Source: Alloascoidea africana (taxonomy: Eukaryota > Ascomycota > Alloascoideomycetes > Alloascoideales > Alloascoideaceae). Taken from it: a DNA stretch of 64,000 nt. The stretch is taken from NCBI GenBank assembly GCA_030581615.1, contig JAKTTT010000002.1, positions 186,001 through 250,000 of the forward strand. The letters run 5' to 3'. The notes below the pieces were generated by a model, which ran no database searches, was not told the DNA's origin, and saw only the letters and a program-made list of their open reading frames with translations. Numbering within the stretch: the stretch's first letter is position 1; each line of letters starts with the position of its first letter. This document shows, piece after piece, positions 20,381 through 31,826 of the stretch. The translations under genes and the position numbers were made by a program.

Positions 20381-21382
20381 ATGAACAATTCTAGTGGATT
20401 AATTCGAACTGATGAAGGCTATTTGTTGGAAGCTATTGATGAGGGCATAGAGCAGGTTCACCTATTTCAATCACAGATGGCGTTTGAAGATGGTAGTGTA
20501 GGAACCTCAGAAGAAAGTCAATTTGGCATAGAGCCAGATCAGCATGGCAAGCAAAATCAAAAGGAATGGAATGATGGCACTGATCTATACTCAACAGTGG
20601 ATAAATCAGCTTTTAGACAATATGAAAAAGTATGTGACAGGGTGAAGAACTTTTACCGAGATCAGCACCAATATCAAACGGTTGCTTACAATATTCAGGC
20701 TCGAGTAAGCTTTAAGACAAAAATAAGGGCAAAACTAAAAGTGTGGGATGCTTTAATTAAGCTTACGGACTTGATTGATTATTCAGATCCAGATACTGAG
20801 TTGTCACAAATAGAGCATGCTTTACAAACCGCAGAAGCTATCCGTAAGGATGGCAAACCTCGCTGGATGATCCTGGTAGGATTGATTCACGATCTAGGAA
20901 AACTACTCTATTTCTTTGATGCTCAGGGTCAATGGGATGTCGTTGGAGATACGTTCCCTGTTGGATGTAAGTTCAGCGAAAAGATTATATTCTTCGAAGA
21001 CACATTCAACAAGAATCCAGATTTCTACCACCCGATATACTCAAAGGAGTATGGCATTTATTCCCCCAATTGTGGCCTTGATAATGTTATGCTTTCTTGG
21101 GGGCATGATGAATACATGTATCACATTGCAAAGTCGCAATCAACGCTTCCTGCTGAAGCATTGGCAATGATAAGGTACCATTCCTTCTATCCCTGGCACA
21201 GGGAAGGAGCTTACAAACATTTAATGAATATGCATGATGAAGAAATGTTAAAAGCAGTACAAGCCTTTAATCCATATGATCTTTACTCTAAAAGTGATGG
21301 AATTTACGACTCTGAGGTTTTGAAGCCTTACTATTTGGATCTTATTGATGAATTTTTCCCTAACAAGCTTGTTGAGTTTTAA
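20381..21382 (+). CDS. MIOX: Myo-inositol oxygenase (MIOX)
   Basis: Intronless, 333 residues. MIOX cleaves myo-inositol with O2 to D-glucuronate using a di-iron centre. All expected ligands are visible: the His in IEHALQTAEAIRKDG (about 146), the HD pair in VGLIHDLGK (about 170-171), His in SWGHDEYMYH (about 241), His in MIRYHSFYPWH (about 267), and Asp in FNPYDLYSKSD (about 300). The substrate-loop block VGDTFPVGC is also present. The first ATG is 20381; upstream in-frame codons open only with TTG at 20318. The N-terminal 90 residues are acidic, Gln-rich and longer than in animal enzymes (about 285 residues). The gene is patchy in fungi and unusual in budding yeasts. It lies directly downstream of an SSS symporter. 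Confidence 0.95.
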   Translation: MNNSSGLIRTDEGYLLEAIDEGIEQVHLFQSQMAFEDGSVGTSEESQFGIEPDQHGKQNQKEWNDGTDLYSTVDKSAFRQYEKVCDRVKNFYRDQHQYQTVAYNIQARVSFKTKIRAKLKVWDALIKLTDLIDYSDPDTELSQIEHALQTAEAIRKDGKPRWMILVGLIHDLGKLLYFFDAQGQWDVVGDTFPVGCKFSEKIIFFEDTFNKNPDFYHPIYSKEYGIYSPNCGLDNVMLSWGHDEYMYHIAKSQSTLPAEALAMIRYHSFYPWHREGAYKHLMNMHDEEMLKAVQAFNPYDLYSKSDGIYDSEVLKPYYLDLIDEFFPNKLVEF

Positions 21383-22694
21383 ATCGCATCCTTGACATTT
21401 TCTTCAGTCGTTACTGGTCATACATCTACATAGCATTGAAGCGAAACATTTGGCGTTTCTTAGAAGAATCTTGATGGCCTTTTCCGTCATTTATTTTGTA
21501 AATTATTCAGAGTTTCCTATTTCGAATTCAACTACTGCCTTATAATAGGAGTTGGTACACTGATTTCCTTCGCATAATCTGCAATTCTTATGTTTTTTTT
21601 TATGACAAACATCACAAAACGGTTTTCAAACAGTTTCAAGACCAAATAGGAGCTAAATAATCCTAAATTCATTTTTTTGTGTCGTAAAGAATTGTTGTGG
21701 GGCAATGATTTCAAACTTCAAACTACAACTTTGCCCTTTTGATCGTTTAGTTTTAGAAATTCTAGCATATTTCTAACATTGGTCACACCGCCCCCGGAAT
21801 GGAAAAAGTTGGGCAATTCCTTTTTCGTAGCGAATACTCAAATGTAATGGCGCATACGAGGCTTCCACGGAAAAATTCAAGCCAATGCTATAGCCAAGCC
21901 CTTCACAGCGCCCTCATGTCCAATAAATCTAATGTAATAGACTTTGTTCATTCTATTTGACACGATAAGGCATATCTCAAACTTGTGATGTTTCAAAGTA
22001 GAAAGGGCTGTAAGAGAGCGTGTCGCCACCGTTGCTTAATATTTGTGTATAATGCACACAACAAAATTATTGTATATGACAGAGTTTGTAACACTAAGAA
22101 GGTTCGTTTATCATTCTTCATTTCTCATTGTATGAATGTTCCATTCCGAGCATCACCAGAATTTCGTCTTATTATAATCATTGAGGAGCATCTGGAACAT
22201 GTCATCATTTGTATTATAAGCATAGTTCTTCCATATTTAAAATATACTGTTTATCTTTTTGCTGCTTCTCATTCCTTTCTCCCTATTAAATAATCTCCCT
22301 ATTTGAAACTTCCAATAGCTCTAACTGTTTGTGAAGAAACTAAAAGGGGGAAAATGTATTCTGTTGAAGTTTCGATTTGATTTACAAACGTTAGAAAACC
22401 AACGATTAGGGATGTGTACCTGACAGATTGATGCATTCTCGGACTCCTTTTACTACCATGAATTCAGTACAACCAGAAAGCCTTTCGGGATATATTATTA
22501 TTAAAAAGCTTAAGAGAAATGCGTGCCTGTGCCTTGCTTTTAATCTATTAATATACGAAATGATGTATTCTATATAAATTCATTTGTTATCCTGTTCTGG
22601 CTCTTGTTTCTGTTGTTCTGTTCTTTTGGTTTTCTGATCTTCTTTTCATACACTTTATATTAGATTTCTAAAGCATAGTGAAAGAATATTGACC
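21383..22694. promoter_or_regulatory. 1.3 kb leader region upstream of the Medusa-like gene
   Basis: AT-rich, with several short upstream frames but no recognisable protein or RNA. The last 130 bp are T- and CT-rich, as in a yeast 5' UTR. Such long regulatory regions are common upstream of fungal developmental regulators. Confidence 0.4.
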
Positions 22695-24179
22695 ATGATG
22701 TATCAAAAATGCCAGAGTCATATTCCTATGTTCACCAGTCAACAAGAACAACAAAGATTAGCTCTCAATGCTCCCAATTCCTTAAGCTCACAATCGATCG
22801 CCCTTCCCAGTGTCACATCACTTACTTCACAAATGGAGCAAGAGAATTTTAGATCAGTGCCATCCATGATAGGGACACGGCTATTTTATGACTCCTCGAT
22901 CCCAGACAAGCCAGAAAGGCGCATTGCACCTTCTCTTTCACCTCAAATTCAGCACTCTCAGATGTCGCCCGGTTCCAAACTATCCGAAGCATATAATTTG
23001 AACTATCAACAACAGCAACAGCAAACTGGCCTTCAATGCTCCACTGCGGATCTGAGTAACTTTTCTTATCTTAATCCCCAGAGTATCCAAATGCAACAGT
23101 ATGTTCAACCAACCCCTCTTTATTACTCTTCTTCTCCGAGCATAGAGGAGAATTTGGTAAAAGTTCAAGAAAAGAACTATGAACACCAACATACCAGAAA
23201 TTCAAGCACATCATCGAGTTCTACTGGATCTTCCCCTACACAAAATAGTGAGACTAGTGGCTGTGCCAAGCTCGAAATATACGGCGATCTTGATGATATA
23301 ATGCTGAATTGGACACCAAAAGAGATCAGGCAAAAGCGAAGGATAGTGAAGTTTAATCGAGTCCGTCTTGGTCAAACAATTAAGGTGACTTTTGAACCAA
23401 TTGATATTGATGATTACAAGTACAGCATGGCATGTGTCAGCTGTATATACTGGGAAGAATTAAACCAGTTTTACATCACTTCAGTTGACTGTATTCATCT
23501 TTTGGAAAATCTAATTGATACAAAGTTTTCTATTGAAGAAAAGAACAGAATACGCAGAAATCTTCAGGCCTTTAAACCACTAACGGTTTCCAAAGGTCAT
23601 CAAAAGTTTGATTCTTTTTTCAAAACTATTATGGCTTTTGGATCTCCAAAGCCTAGAAATATTGAAAAGGATGTAAAGGTATTTTTGTGGTACAAACTGG
23701 CAGATGCCCTCAAGAAAGTCATTAGTAGGTATAGTGGTGATAATGGAAACATAGGGTCATCGAGATTTTCTCCAAGATGTCCAAAACAAAAACAGGACCG
23801 ACAAAAAGAGAGAGAAAAGTCCCAAGAAGTAAAACGAAGTCGGTTTTCAGCTCAAACCTCTTCTAGAACCTACAACCAGTCCACTCCATATTACACAAAT
23901 ATAAATCCGACATCTTCATCCATTTCCTCAGCAATAATGGCAGCGGCAGCAACAGCAGCATCTCCGTCGAATTATGGGCTGAATTATAGCGCTAAACCAC
24001 AGGGACTACCGATTTTGCCAGCAAGTCAATCATACTATGACGCCACTCCAGGGATGAAGAGCCTAGATGATTACTTTTCTAGTTTCAACGGCATGAATAC
24101 ACGGCAACGAACCAACGAGTCAAAGCCTCAGCTGAGTCTACCCGAAATATCTAGCTTAGCAAACAGTTCATTCCGATAA
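22695..24179 (+). CDS. medA: Medusa-type developmental regulator (medA/Acr1/Ren1 family)
   Basis: A 494-residue intronless protein. The N-terminal half is Gln/Ser-rich and disordered. The conserved Medusa domain spans roughly 190-355: CAKLEIYGDLDDIMLNWTPK, EIRQKRRIVKFNRVR, ACVSCIYWEELNQFYITSVD, IEEKNRIRRNLQAFKPLTVS and IMAFGSPKPRNIEKDVKVFL. The C-terminus is disordered with an Ala run. Filamentous-fungal members (Aspergillus MedA, Magnaporthe Acr1, Fusarium Ren1) control conidium formation, adhesion and biofilm. The sequence match to the family core is strong. A role in a yeast, possibly in filamentation or sporulation, is inference. It converges on AIM24. Confidence 0.85.
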   Translation: MMYQKCQSHIPMFTSQQEQQRLALNAPNSLSSQSIALPSVTSLTSQMEQENFRSVPSMIGTRLFYDSSIPDKPERRIAPSLSPQIQHSQMSPGSKLSEAYNLNYQQQQQQTGLQCSTADLSNFSYLNPQSIQMQQYVQPTPLYYSSSPSIEENLVKVQEKNYEHQHTRNSSTSSSSTGSSPTQNSETSGCAKLEIYGDLDDIMLNWTPKEIRQKRRIVKFNRVRLGQTIKVTFEPIDIDDYKYSMACVSCIYWEELNQFYITSVDCIHLLENLIDTKFSIEEKNRIRRNLQAFKPLTVSKGHQKFDSFFKTIMAFGSPKPRNIEKDVKVFLWYKLADALKKVISRYSGDNGNIGSSRFSPRCPKQKQDRQKEREKSQEVKRSRFSAQTSSRTYNQSTPYYTNINPTSSSISSAIMAAAATAASPSNYGLNYSAKPQGLPILPASQSYYDATPGMKSLDDYFSSFNGMNTRQRTNESKPQLSLPEISSLANSSFR

Positions 24180-24592
24180 AACACAGGACTTGCGACAATA
24201 GAAAGGGGGTTTTCTAAGACAATTTTCAGTTAAAGGTGTTTAGTGACTTGGATTTCAACTTCAAAACGACTTTGGTTCTTTTTTTCTAAATATTAGATAT
24301 TACGGTTGCTTTACTCGTTCAATGTTATAATTTTTCCGCTTTGCGTTCCAAGCGTGTGCACAGTATACATTTCAAAAAGTATTATATTAAGGCTATTGTA
24401 AACATTCTGTTTGTCCTGGTCAAAACTGATCGAGGCCTCAGTCAAAATGTGACTGGGCGGGAACCTTCAAACAGCATATGCAGACAGAAATGGACCAGCA
24501 TGGAGTTTATAGATTTGCAGATCGGCTATGGGGTATACATGTAGGCCCTTTTATTCGGGAACATCTTTCAATACAAGTAGTGTTTATATAGA
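24180..24592. other. Convergent spacer Medusa-like / AIM24
   Basis: 413 bp between two 3' ends. It is mixed AT-rich sequence with short frames only; I see nothing beyond presumed 3' UTRs. Confidence 0.35.
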
Positions 24593-25911
24593 TCATGTTG
24601 AACGTAAAGCTTGTTCCAAATTGTCAGCGTTTCCACTTTTTCCCTCTCGACTCTGGAATACAGGTAGAGACCTATCGGTTTGGACTAGAACGGATCGCGG
24701 GCCAGTTATTCTAATAAATCCTTCAGATCCTCTGAAAATTCTGTCTACAACCTGGAGTAAATAGTATACAGCATTTCTGCTGATCGACAAAACAAGGCCT
24801 GAGACTTTTTTTGTCTGCAGAGTCAGGTTCTTGAAAGCGTTCCAAACGGACTTTATCGTAGAGCTTTTGCTTGATACAGTGGAAAGATATTCTTCCGACA
24901 AAAAGCTTGGATCTTCGTTAGAAGTAGAGGATTTGGAAGAGGCGCCTTTGGCTTCAGACAAGACTTTTGGTTTGGGCATGATTTCGCCCTTTCCCAAAGT
25001 AACGGGATATATTGAGCTTTCCATATCTTTCTTGCTACTGACAGACAAAGCTAGCAAAGCATTTTTTTGAACCAATATGCTCTCGCCCTCTCTCAGTGTC
25101 ACGCGGTATATTTGGCCTTTTCCTTTTATCGCAATAAGCCCTCGACCAGACACGTAATTATATCCAGGTTGTAGAAAACTAAAAAGTCCAGTGCCTTGGT
25201 TACCACCATTTCTTAAGTACTGCATCAAGTTGAAGGGCCTCAGTAGAGTTTTCACTATCAAAGAATCGCCGGTATATGCCTGTAATGCGTTCCTTGGAAA
25301 AGTGCACCAATCTGATCGTCCATCCAGCTCTAGCGCAGTAAGCGAGATCGGGCGCGTTGAAGTAGAATTACCACCAGAAAGTAACACCCTTTGAGAAGTT
25401 GGGAAAATGAGTTTCTGATACACCAACGGTCTCCCATATAATAAACTCCGTAATGGAGTTCGGATTGACAGTGTGCTAATGACGTCTGTGACTGATGAAT
25501 CGGTGGTGTTGCCATAAATTGATACGAGAGATCCTCGGCGGGCGAACAATGTCGAAGAAGAGGGAATTGTAGCCACAAGCAGAGAATGAGCATTTCCAAG
25601 AGTTTCAAATCGTGGACCTGGTATTTCTTGTTAGCAAATAATGTTTCCTGCGATTGATAAAAATATATAATCATTGTCTTACTTTCCGTATTAAGTCCCT
25701 CCTTAGAAATTGGAACACGTACTACATTACTGACCGAATCATATAAATCAACAGAACTTGGAATAACCGTAGAACGGGATTGCAACACATCGATTTTGCG
25801 TGTTTGTGTAATTTGACCGCCAAATTCCAGGGGCCGGGGGATAAGTAACTTTATATTCTTTGCATCATAGTTTAAGCCGGTAAGTCTGGTTCTGAAGTTT
25901 TTCATTGCCAT
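24593..25911 (-). CDS. AIM24: AIM24, inner mitochondrial membrane protein
   Basis: Exons 25911..25683 and 25617..24593 (intron 65 nt, GTAAGA, GCTAAC, CAG) encode 417 residues. The AIM24 domain is a TRAP-like beta barrel: GNAHSLLVATIPSSSTLFAR, RGSLVSIYGNT, RSLLYGRPLVYQKLIF, TALELDGRSDWCTFPRNALQ, YVSGRGLIAIKGKGQIYRV. In S. cerevisiae Aim24 supports MICOS integrity and respiratory complexes. The C-terminal tail with SEGFIRITGPRSVLVQTDRS is usual for the family. A Reb1-type site lies 105 bp upstream of the start. Confidence 0.9.
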
Positions 25912-28602
25912 TGACAGTTATGCATTGAGAAAAAAAAGCTCTTGTTTGATCTTTCCCAATTAATAGGCTTGGTATTGGTGAGCCGGTCAATCAAACGACG
26001 GTGGAAGAAATATAGTTACCCGGTCTATGACATTCCAAAAGGTTTAAGCCAATGTTGATACCAATCATTCAACTACTTTAGCAAGAAAATAGTCTATATA
26101 ACTTCTCTAACTGTTGTCTTATTTCAGGTAAATACAGAGGTAAGGTGTAGATTTATTTGTTTGAATAGCTTATCAAAGGCTGATTTGGAGTGACCGCGAG
26201 AGAGAAGGCCAAGTCTTGTGAGAAGAAACTGATGAATTTACCTGCAATAGAGGATATTCTAGACATTTGATATTGTCAATTGATATCATTAAGCTTTTTT
26301 TTGTATTTCTTTTGTTTTTGCATTTGTTCATACCTTTTACTAGGAGCGAAATATGCTAAGCTTTCAGCCGTCAAGCAAAACGGATTAAATTCAGCTATTG
26401 GTTTTAGAATCCAAAAGTCTAGAGATTTCGTCTATTTTCTGACAGCTTGTTCGATTATTAAAAGTTTTAAACTTGTTTGGTATTTTACTAGCAAAAGGAA
26501 ACACTCTTTAGTTCACATTCTTTTACGTCTAACCAGATAACAACCAGCTAGTCCCTTGCCTTGTTTTTACGCGTAAAAGTGAAAATAAAAATGAAAAAAG
26601 GAGTATGCTCAATAAGTGAATGTCGTTTCATCTATTTCAACTTTAAACAACATGGTTAGGGTATAGTCAATAGGATTGACTACCTTACTATCGTTCGTAA
26701 GTTGCATGCTTCTCGTATGTGAATACCAATTATAGCTATTGCCACAGATTTCCAAGAATGTTTTATTTCTATACGAACTCTTTGTAGATATTGGATGTAC
26801 ATTAATGAGTTATGCCATAAAGCTATGAATTCGTCTAATCTAAAAAGCCATAAAGAAGGTTAAAAGAACCGATCTGGCAAGGTATAAATAAACACAAGCG
26901 AATTAGGAATTACCTGATCTAATCAATTCTTCTCTTTGATTCAAATCTACTTGTTCTTATCAGCTGGAAAACACTTTCTATGCCGTAAAAAGCTAAACAA
27001 GACACTTATTCTTGGAAACATCTCTGTTTCTAAAGTATACATGCTACAATATATTTGGAAAGTAGACACAAGAAACAAGAATCACGCTTCTATTACAATG
27101 TTTAATGCCCATTGGACACGGCATAGTATCATCCGACTACAGATATACAACTCAAAAAAATTCGTCTCAACTGTAGTTTTGTTGTCTCGAAAGGGAACAA
27201 TCGAGCTTAATTAATAGAAATACTAGGTTGTTCTTGGCCCCTTTTTTAAGCTTGTCTTTCTCTACAAAATGCAACAGAATGATTGATACATATCGTTCTG
27301 CTCATATGTTTCATAAAAGCTATATTGCCTTCTTGAGCTACATCTTGTTGATATCCTTCCCTACATTTTGTCTATGGAAATTTACCAATGGTAATTAGAT
27401 CGACTACATGCTTTGTCGCGCTTCCCCTCTTTCCAAAAAGCTTTATCCTGCATCTAATTCTTATTATTGAAAACTGGCAGATTCTACACATGGAAGTTCA
27501 AATGGAAGGATGTTGAGAGTGAGTGTTACACAATTTGAGAATCACTTTTTAATCTAGTTTCTTGTTTCCCTTTTTAGAATCTTCTCCTGATTCTTTGATT
27601 CTCAATTCTAATGGGTTCGATTTATCCGTATGCCTTTTGTTCAAGAGTAACGCAGGGAAGGTAACAGAACAAAATTTCTTTATACTTTCCAAACATTTGT
27701 AGAGGGAATATTTTAATTCATAAGAACAGACAGATGGATTGTTGATAAAATTCAAAGTTTTGAAACATTGTCTCCTCTAGTTGATAACATCTGAAACAAA
27801 AGCTATGGGAAATAGAAGAACAACAGTTTAAATGTTCATGTATTATATTTTCATTTCTGTTTTAAATGTCTCTTGCCTTTAGTTTTTTTCATGTTTTTGT
27901 GAACTCTGCCTGCTAATCTGCCCTAACAACGGTCAAATCCCCGTTCATATTAAATGCACTAAGAACATCCTGCTTTTCTATTGCGCTTGTGCTAATAGTA
28001 TAGACTGTTGGGTCTGGATTTTATCCAATTGTAAACATAATTAATGTGCCAGATTACTTGTTCCGTGCGACAGAAGCCGTATGGGGAAAATTGCATATGC
28101 TGACGTGCAGTCAACTCTCAATTTCTTACTTCCTTCTCAGACGTTTCATCATCGACTTTTAACAAAGAACATGGGATGGATCGGAGAAAAGCCTCACTTT
28201 ACTGTACAAATCCTATTTAATGACTTTTAAACATTACACTGGAATATTGCCACGCTTCCCGTTTTGGAGTCAAAATAAACAGTTTTCAGCGGCATCAGCT
28301 GACAAGTCAAGAAAGCGGGAAAAATACGTCAGTGTTGTTGTATTCTACAAGATATACATTGAGAAAAAGATGAAAAGATCATTGAGAAAAAATGTGTATT
28401 CTAATGAGCGTTATTCATGTAAATCATCCTATTCCTATCTTGTCCTAGTGCAAGCTTATTAGTTCATTTCCATTGTAAAGGAAGCAAAGGTAGTAACAAT
28501 CAATGCAAAATGGGTTAAAAAAGTAATCTAAAAATGTGAACAATGTAAAAAAAATAAAAATAAAAATAAAAGAGGAAATGATGATGCAAAACTTATGGTC
28601 AA
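25912..28602. other. 2.7 kb AT-rich gene-free region between AIM24 and KIN4
   Basis: Contains a Reb1-type TTACCCGG (26016-26023) that fits the AIM24 promoter, then more than 2 kb of AT-rich DNA with only short frames (all below 95 codons) of no recognisable content. A perfect 8 bp palindrome with a 3 bp spacer (TAGTCAAT-AGG-ATTGACTA) is at 26664-26682. The right end is A-rich. Possible contents are a non-coding RNA, a centromere-like element or eroded genes; the sequence alone does not decide. Confidence 0.4.
26016..26023 (+). promoter_or_regulatory. Reb1-type site upstream of AIM24
   Basis: Exact TTACCCGG, about 105 bp upstream of the AIM24 start codon (25911, minus strand). Confidence 0.55.
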
Positions 28603-31541
28603 CTATCGAATAGATATAGATGCTCTTCTTAAAAAGTTGACCATTTTGTTGCCTTTCTTTGAAAGGCCTCTACTGTTTTTCTCTTGTAGAACCGTATTCG
28701 CTTTTTTCAAACTGTTGGGCAAATCCGGGGTCGTTAATTCCGTTTCTACAGAGTCAGAAACAGTAGAAATACTACTTGAACTGGTTTTTTTATCTGTATC
28801 AACTTTGTTGCGATGGGTAAACGGCGAACTCAACATGTTTAAAGAAAAAGAATATCGCTTTCCAGATCTTGGCGTTCCGTTTGCTAGTCTATTACCGTTA
28901 TTGTTAACCGCTGGCGATTTGTTTCCCACAATTTCAGGTTGGTGGACCTTGTGAAGATAATGATAAATACGGCTGTTTCTGTTAGTCTTAGTCTTCGAGT
29001 TACCTAGACTTGTATTTGAGTTTGTGTTTGTACTGCTTGTGTTTCTTTCAAAATATACATTTGGATGATGATCAATTAGTACTGGAGAAGGCTCCAAGCC
29101 ATCCACTCTCTTTCGAATTGAAAATTGTCGAACTATTTTCGCACTAAGACTCCTCTTATGAGATTTTGGAACCACAGATGAATTTAGCGTTTGAAGCTTG
29201 AAATGGTTAGACTGTTGTACTTTGTTCTCTTGCCTTAAAATATAAGGCTTTGCGCTTCTACTCCTCGTGGATTGAGACCTGTGAATAGAGCTTCCAATTT
29301 CAGCAGTACTATTGACAGCTCCTACTTTCATGTCAGATATCATCTTTGTAGAGACATGCTCGCTTTTAGATCTCGCATGCGATTGGCGTCCATTAGTTTC
29401 AAACTGTTTGAAATTGGGATCTGTCAAAGATGCAGGAGTAATTGGCGGTCCAAATAAAATATGGCTTTTATCAAATGAAGCAAATGGGGGAAGCTTTGGT
29501 AAATCGAGCTTGGAATGCTCGTTTTCTTTCCCATCGGCTGTTTCCTTAGGCGACGCTGCGTTAGTACTACTCTGGTCATTGGCGCTCATTAATGGAGACA
29601 TGGGCTCCTGTAATTTTTTCTGCAATTCTTCCAAATCATGGCTATAAGTGGTCTTGCTTTCTTGAGCACTGTGAGTTTCATCTGAACCATTGTCTTCTTT
29701 TATAGATTCAGGTGCAATGCTTTTTGAGCGCTTCTCACTGGTACTATATCTTATCGATTTCAAAACTTCTTGCCTAAGACTGCTGCTTTCAATGCTAGTC
29801 CTTTGATGACTTGGATTTGCAAGCGCTGTTTGTGAACCTCCAATAAAAGTTGATGGTTCCAGGTTTACCTGAGATTTGCTTAATAAATTAATCCCTGAAT
29901 CATTATGTGGGGCAGTATGAACCACCGAATCTTTGCTGTTGGCCTCTGAGTTTGATAAAGAAAACAGTTTGAACCCATCTCCATACTGCAAGAAATTATT
30001 GGGTTGATAAGAAGTTGGCCTTGGCTTTTTAGATCCTGTAGGCCGCCGCATAGTATTAACAGAGGGAGGAAAGCTTGTATTAACCGCAGTGGCAGGAGCA
30101 GCAGATGGGGCAAACGAATCCAACTTTGAGGTATCATCGATTGGAGCAAGTCGGGGAGATGTTGGACTTGAAAATGGCATGTGAGAAGACATTAAATCTT
30201 CGCTAAAGCCCGCAGTTGGAGATGAAACAGTCTTGTTCGGATCTAGCGTTTCGCTGCCATTTGCGCTTTCGGACGTCGAGTTCAAATTATCCTTTGTAAG
30301 CTTTTGAATGTTTTTGGCGAGCAGTTTCGAAGGAGACAAAGACGATGGAAGAATCATGGAAAGAGTTCTTGGGGTCCTCTCGCCGGTCGCGCGGGGAGTG
30401 GAAGCAGACTTACGGCTGCTTGCACCTCTCTGATTCCACTCAGCAGGAGAGATTGATAAAAATTTAGAATGAGGAGCTAACCAAGGGTGAACGATTATCT
30501 CCTTCATTTTAGCCCTTTTCCTGGGGTCAACGACGATGATTCGACGGAGCAAGTCGCGAGGTACAGCATGAACATACTCTGGGAAGGTTAGAGGAGTTGT
30601 GCTTATATATTTGTACAACTGTGAGATATTGTCACCTTCAGGGTTCAAAGGGTCGTCATCATAGGGCAGATAGCCCGCGAGCATAGCATAGAGAATCACG
30701 CCTAAACTCCAAATGTCGACTTTACGACCGGCGTACTTGTGACTGGAGGTGACAAGTTCAGGCGCTGCGTAACAAGGAGATCCACAGCTTGTAGCCATCA
30801 ACTCGGAATATGTTCCATCTGCATTTTTCTTGAAAGAATTTGCAAAACCAAAATCGGTGATTAAAACGTTTTTGTGCTTGTCTAGAAGCAAGTTTTCTAG
30901 TTTCAGGTCCCGATGTACAATCCCTTTTGAGTGCATAAAGTTCACTGCTGAAATCAGCTGAGAGAACAGTTTGCAGGCGATAGACTCTTTCAGACGCTTT
31001 TGTTGTAGAATGTAGTCAAACAGTTCTCCCCCTGACGCATATTCCATCACTATTCCAATGTACTTGTCGCTTTGAAGTACATCGTTCAATCCCACAATGT
31101 TGGGATGAGTTAATCTCTTTAGGGCGTTTATTTCACGGAAAACTTTAATCTCTCGCGAAGAACCTGGAGGAACAGAATCACGTTTAATGAGTTTTATGGC
31201 GACCTAGAAAGAAGGGTTAGGTGTGAAGAACTATTTATTGATTGGGATTCTAAGTAAAAACTGCTGGTGAAGACATAAATGGGTATTCGTACCTGGTCAG
31301 GTCTCTGCTCATCTTTGGCCCATGCCAATTTAACTTTGCCAAACTCGCCCTGGCCCAGAGTAGATCCCAAAATATACTTTCCAAAAGATTGTTCGGAATG
31401 GGCCAAGCTGGCACCAGCATTTTGGGAGGAGAGTCTGGAGGATATATTTAGAGGGACCGAGACCGGGTTTCTGGGAGGTAGTGGAGGGTTATGTTGAGAA
31501 TGTTTCGGGTACACATGCTTTGTGTCTGTGACCGAGGCCAT
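28603..31541 (-). CDS. KIN4: KIN4-type Ser/Thr kinase (spindle position checkpoint family)
   Basis: Exons 31541..31293 and 31203..28603 (intron 89 nt, GTACGA, CTAAC, TAG) give 949 residues. The kinase domain runs about 52-310: Gly loop LGQGEFGKVKLAWA, VAIKLIK lysine, IVHRDLKLENLLLD, ITDFGFANSF, activation segment SCGSPCYAAPE. The insert YDDDPLNPEGDNISQLYKYI followed by TTPLTFPEYV is a hallmark of Kin4/Frk1. Kin4 holds mitotic exit when the spindle is mispositioned by acting on Bfa1-Bub2, and is activated on its T-loop by Elm1. The C-terminal 640 residues are Ser/Thr-rich and disordered, ending in a basic stretch. The Reb1 site at the RAD10 stop lies in its promoter. Confidence 0.9.
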
Positions 31542-31818
31542 GGCAGATAGACTTTGGGGATGTGCAAAGGCCAGCAGCGGCGGAGGAGGACAGCTCAGGG
31601 TTAAATAGAGGAAGGGAGAAAAAAAGAGGGAAAGAAGAAAAGAACGAGAAAAAGGAAGGGAAATGGAGCTAGAATTGAGACTGGAATGGGAAACGGCGGG
31701 CACATACAGAAGGATTCCTCTCTCTCTGGAGCTGGATGGGTGTGTGTCCCAAACGGTCGCTCGCTCTGCCCAAAACGCTCCAAAAATTCCGTTTGCGAGC
31801 TGCTGCAGATGACCGCGG
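31542..31818. promoter_or_regulatory. KIN4 promoter / RAD10 3' region
   Basis: 277 bp between the RAD10 stop and KIN4 ATG, strongly pyrimidine-rich on the coding (minus) strand over 31610-31680. The Reb1-type site at the RAD10 stop forms its upstream border. Confidence 0.4.
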
Positions 31819-31826
31819 TTACCCGG
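31819..31826 (+). promoter_or_regulatory. Reb1-type site overlapping the RAD10 stop codon
   Basis: TTACCCGG. Its first three bases are the complement of the RAD10 TAA stop, so the motif reads CCGGGTAA on the RAD10 strand. It is 278 bp upstream of the KIN4 start on the same strand, where Reb1 could both open the KIN4 promoter and block read-through transcription. Confidence 0.5.
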
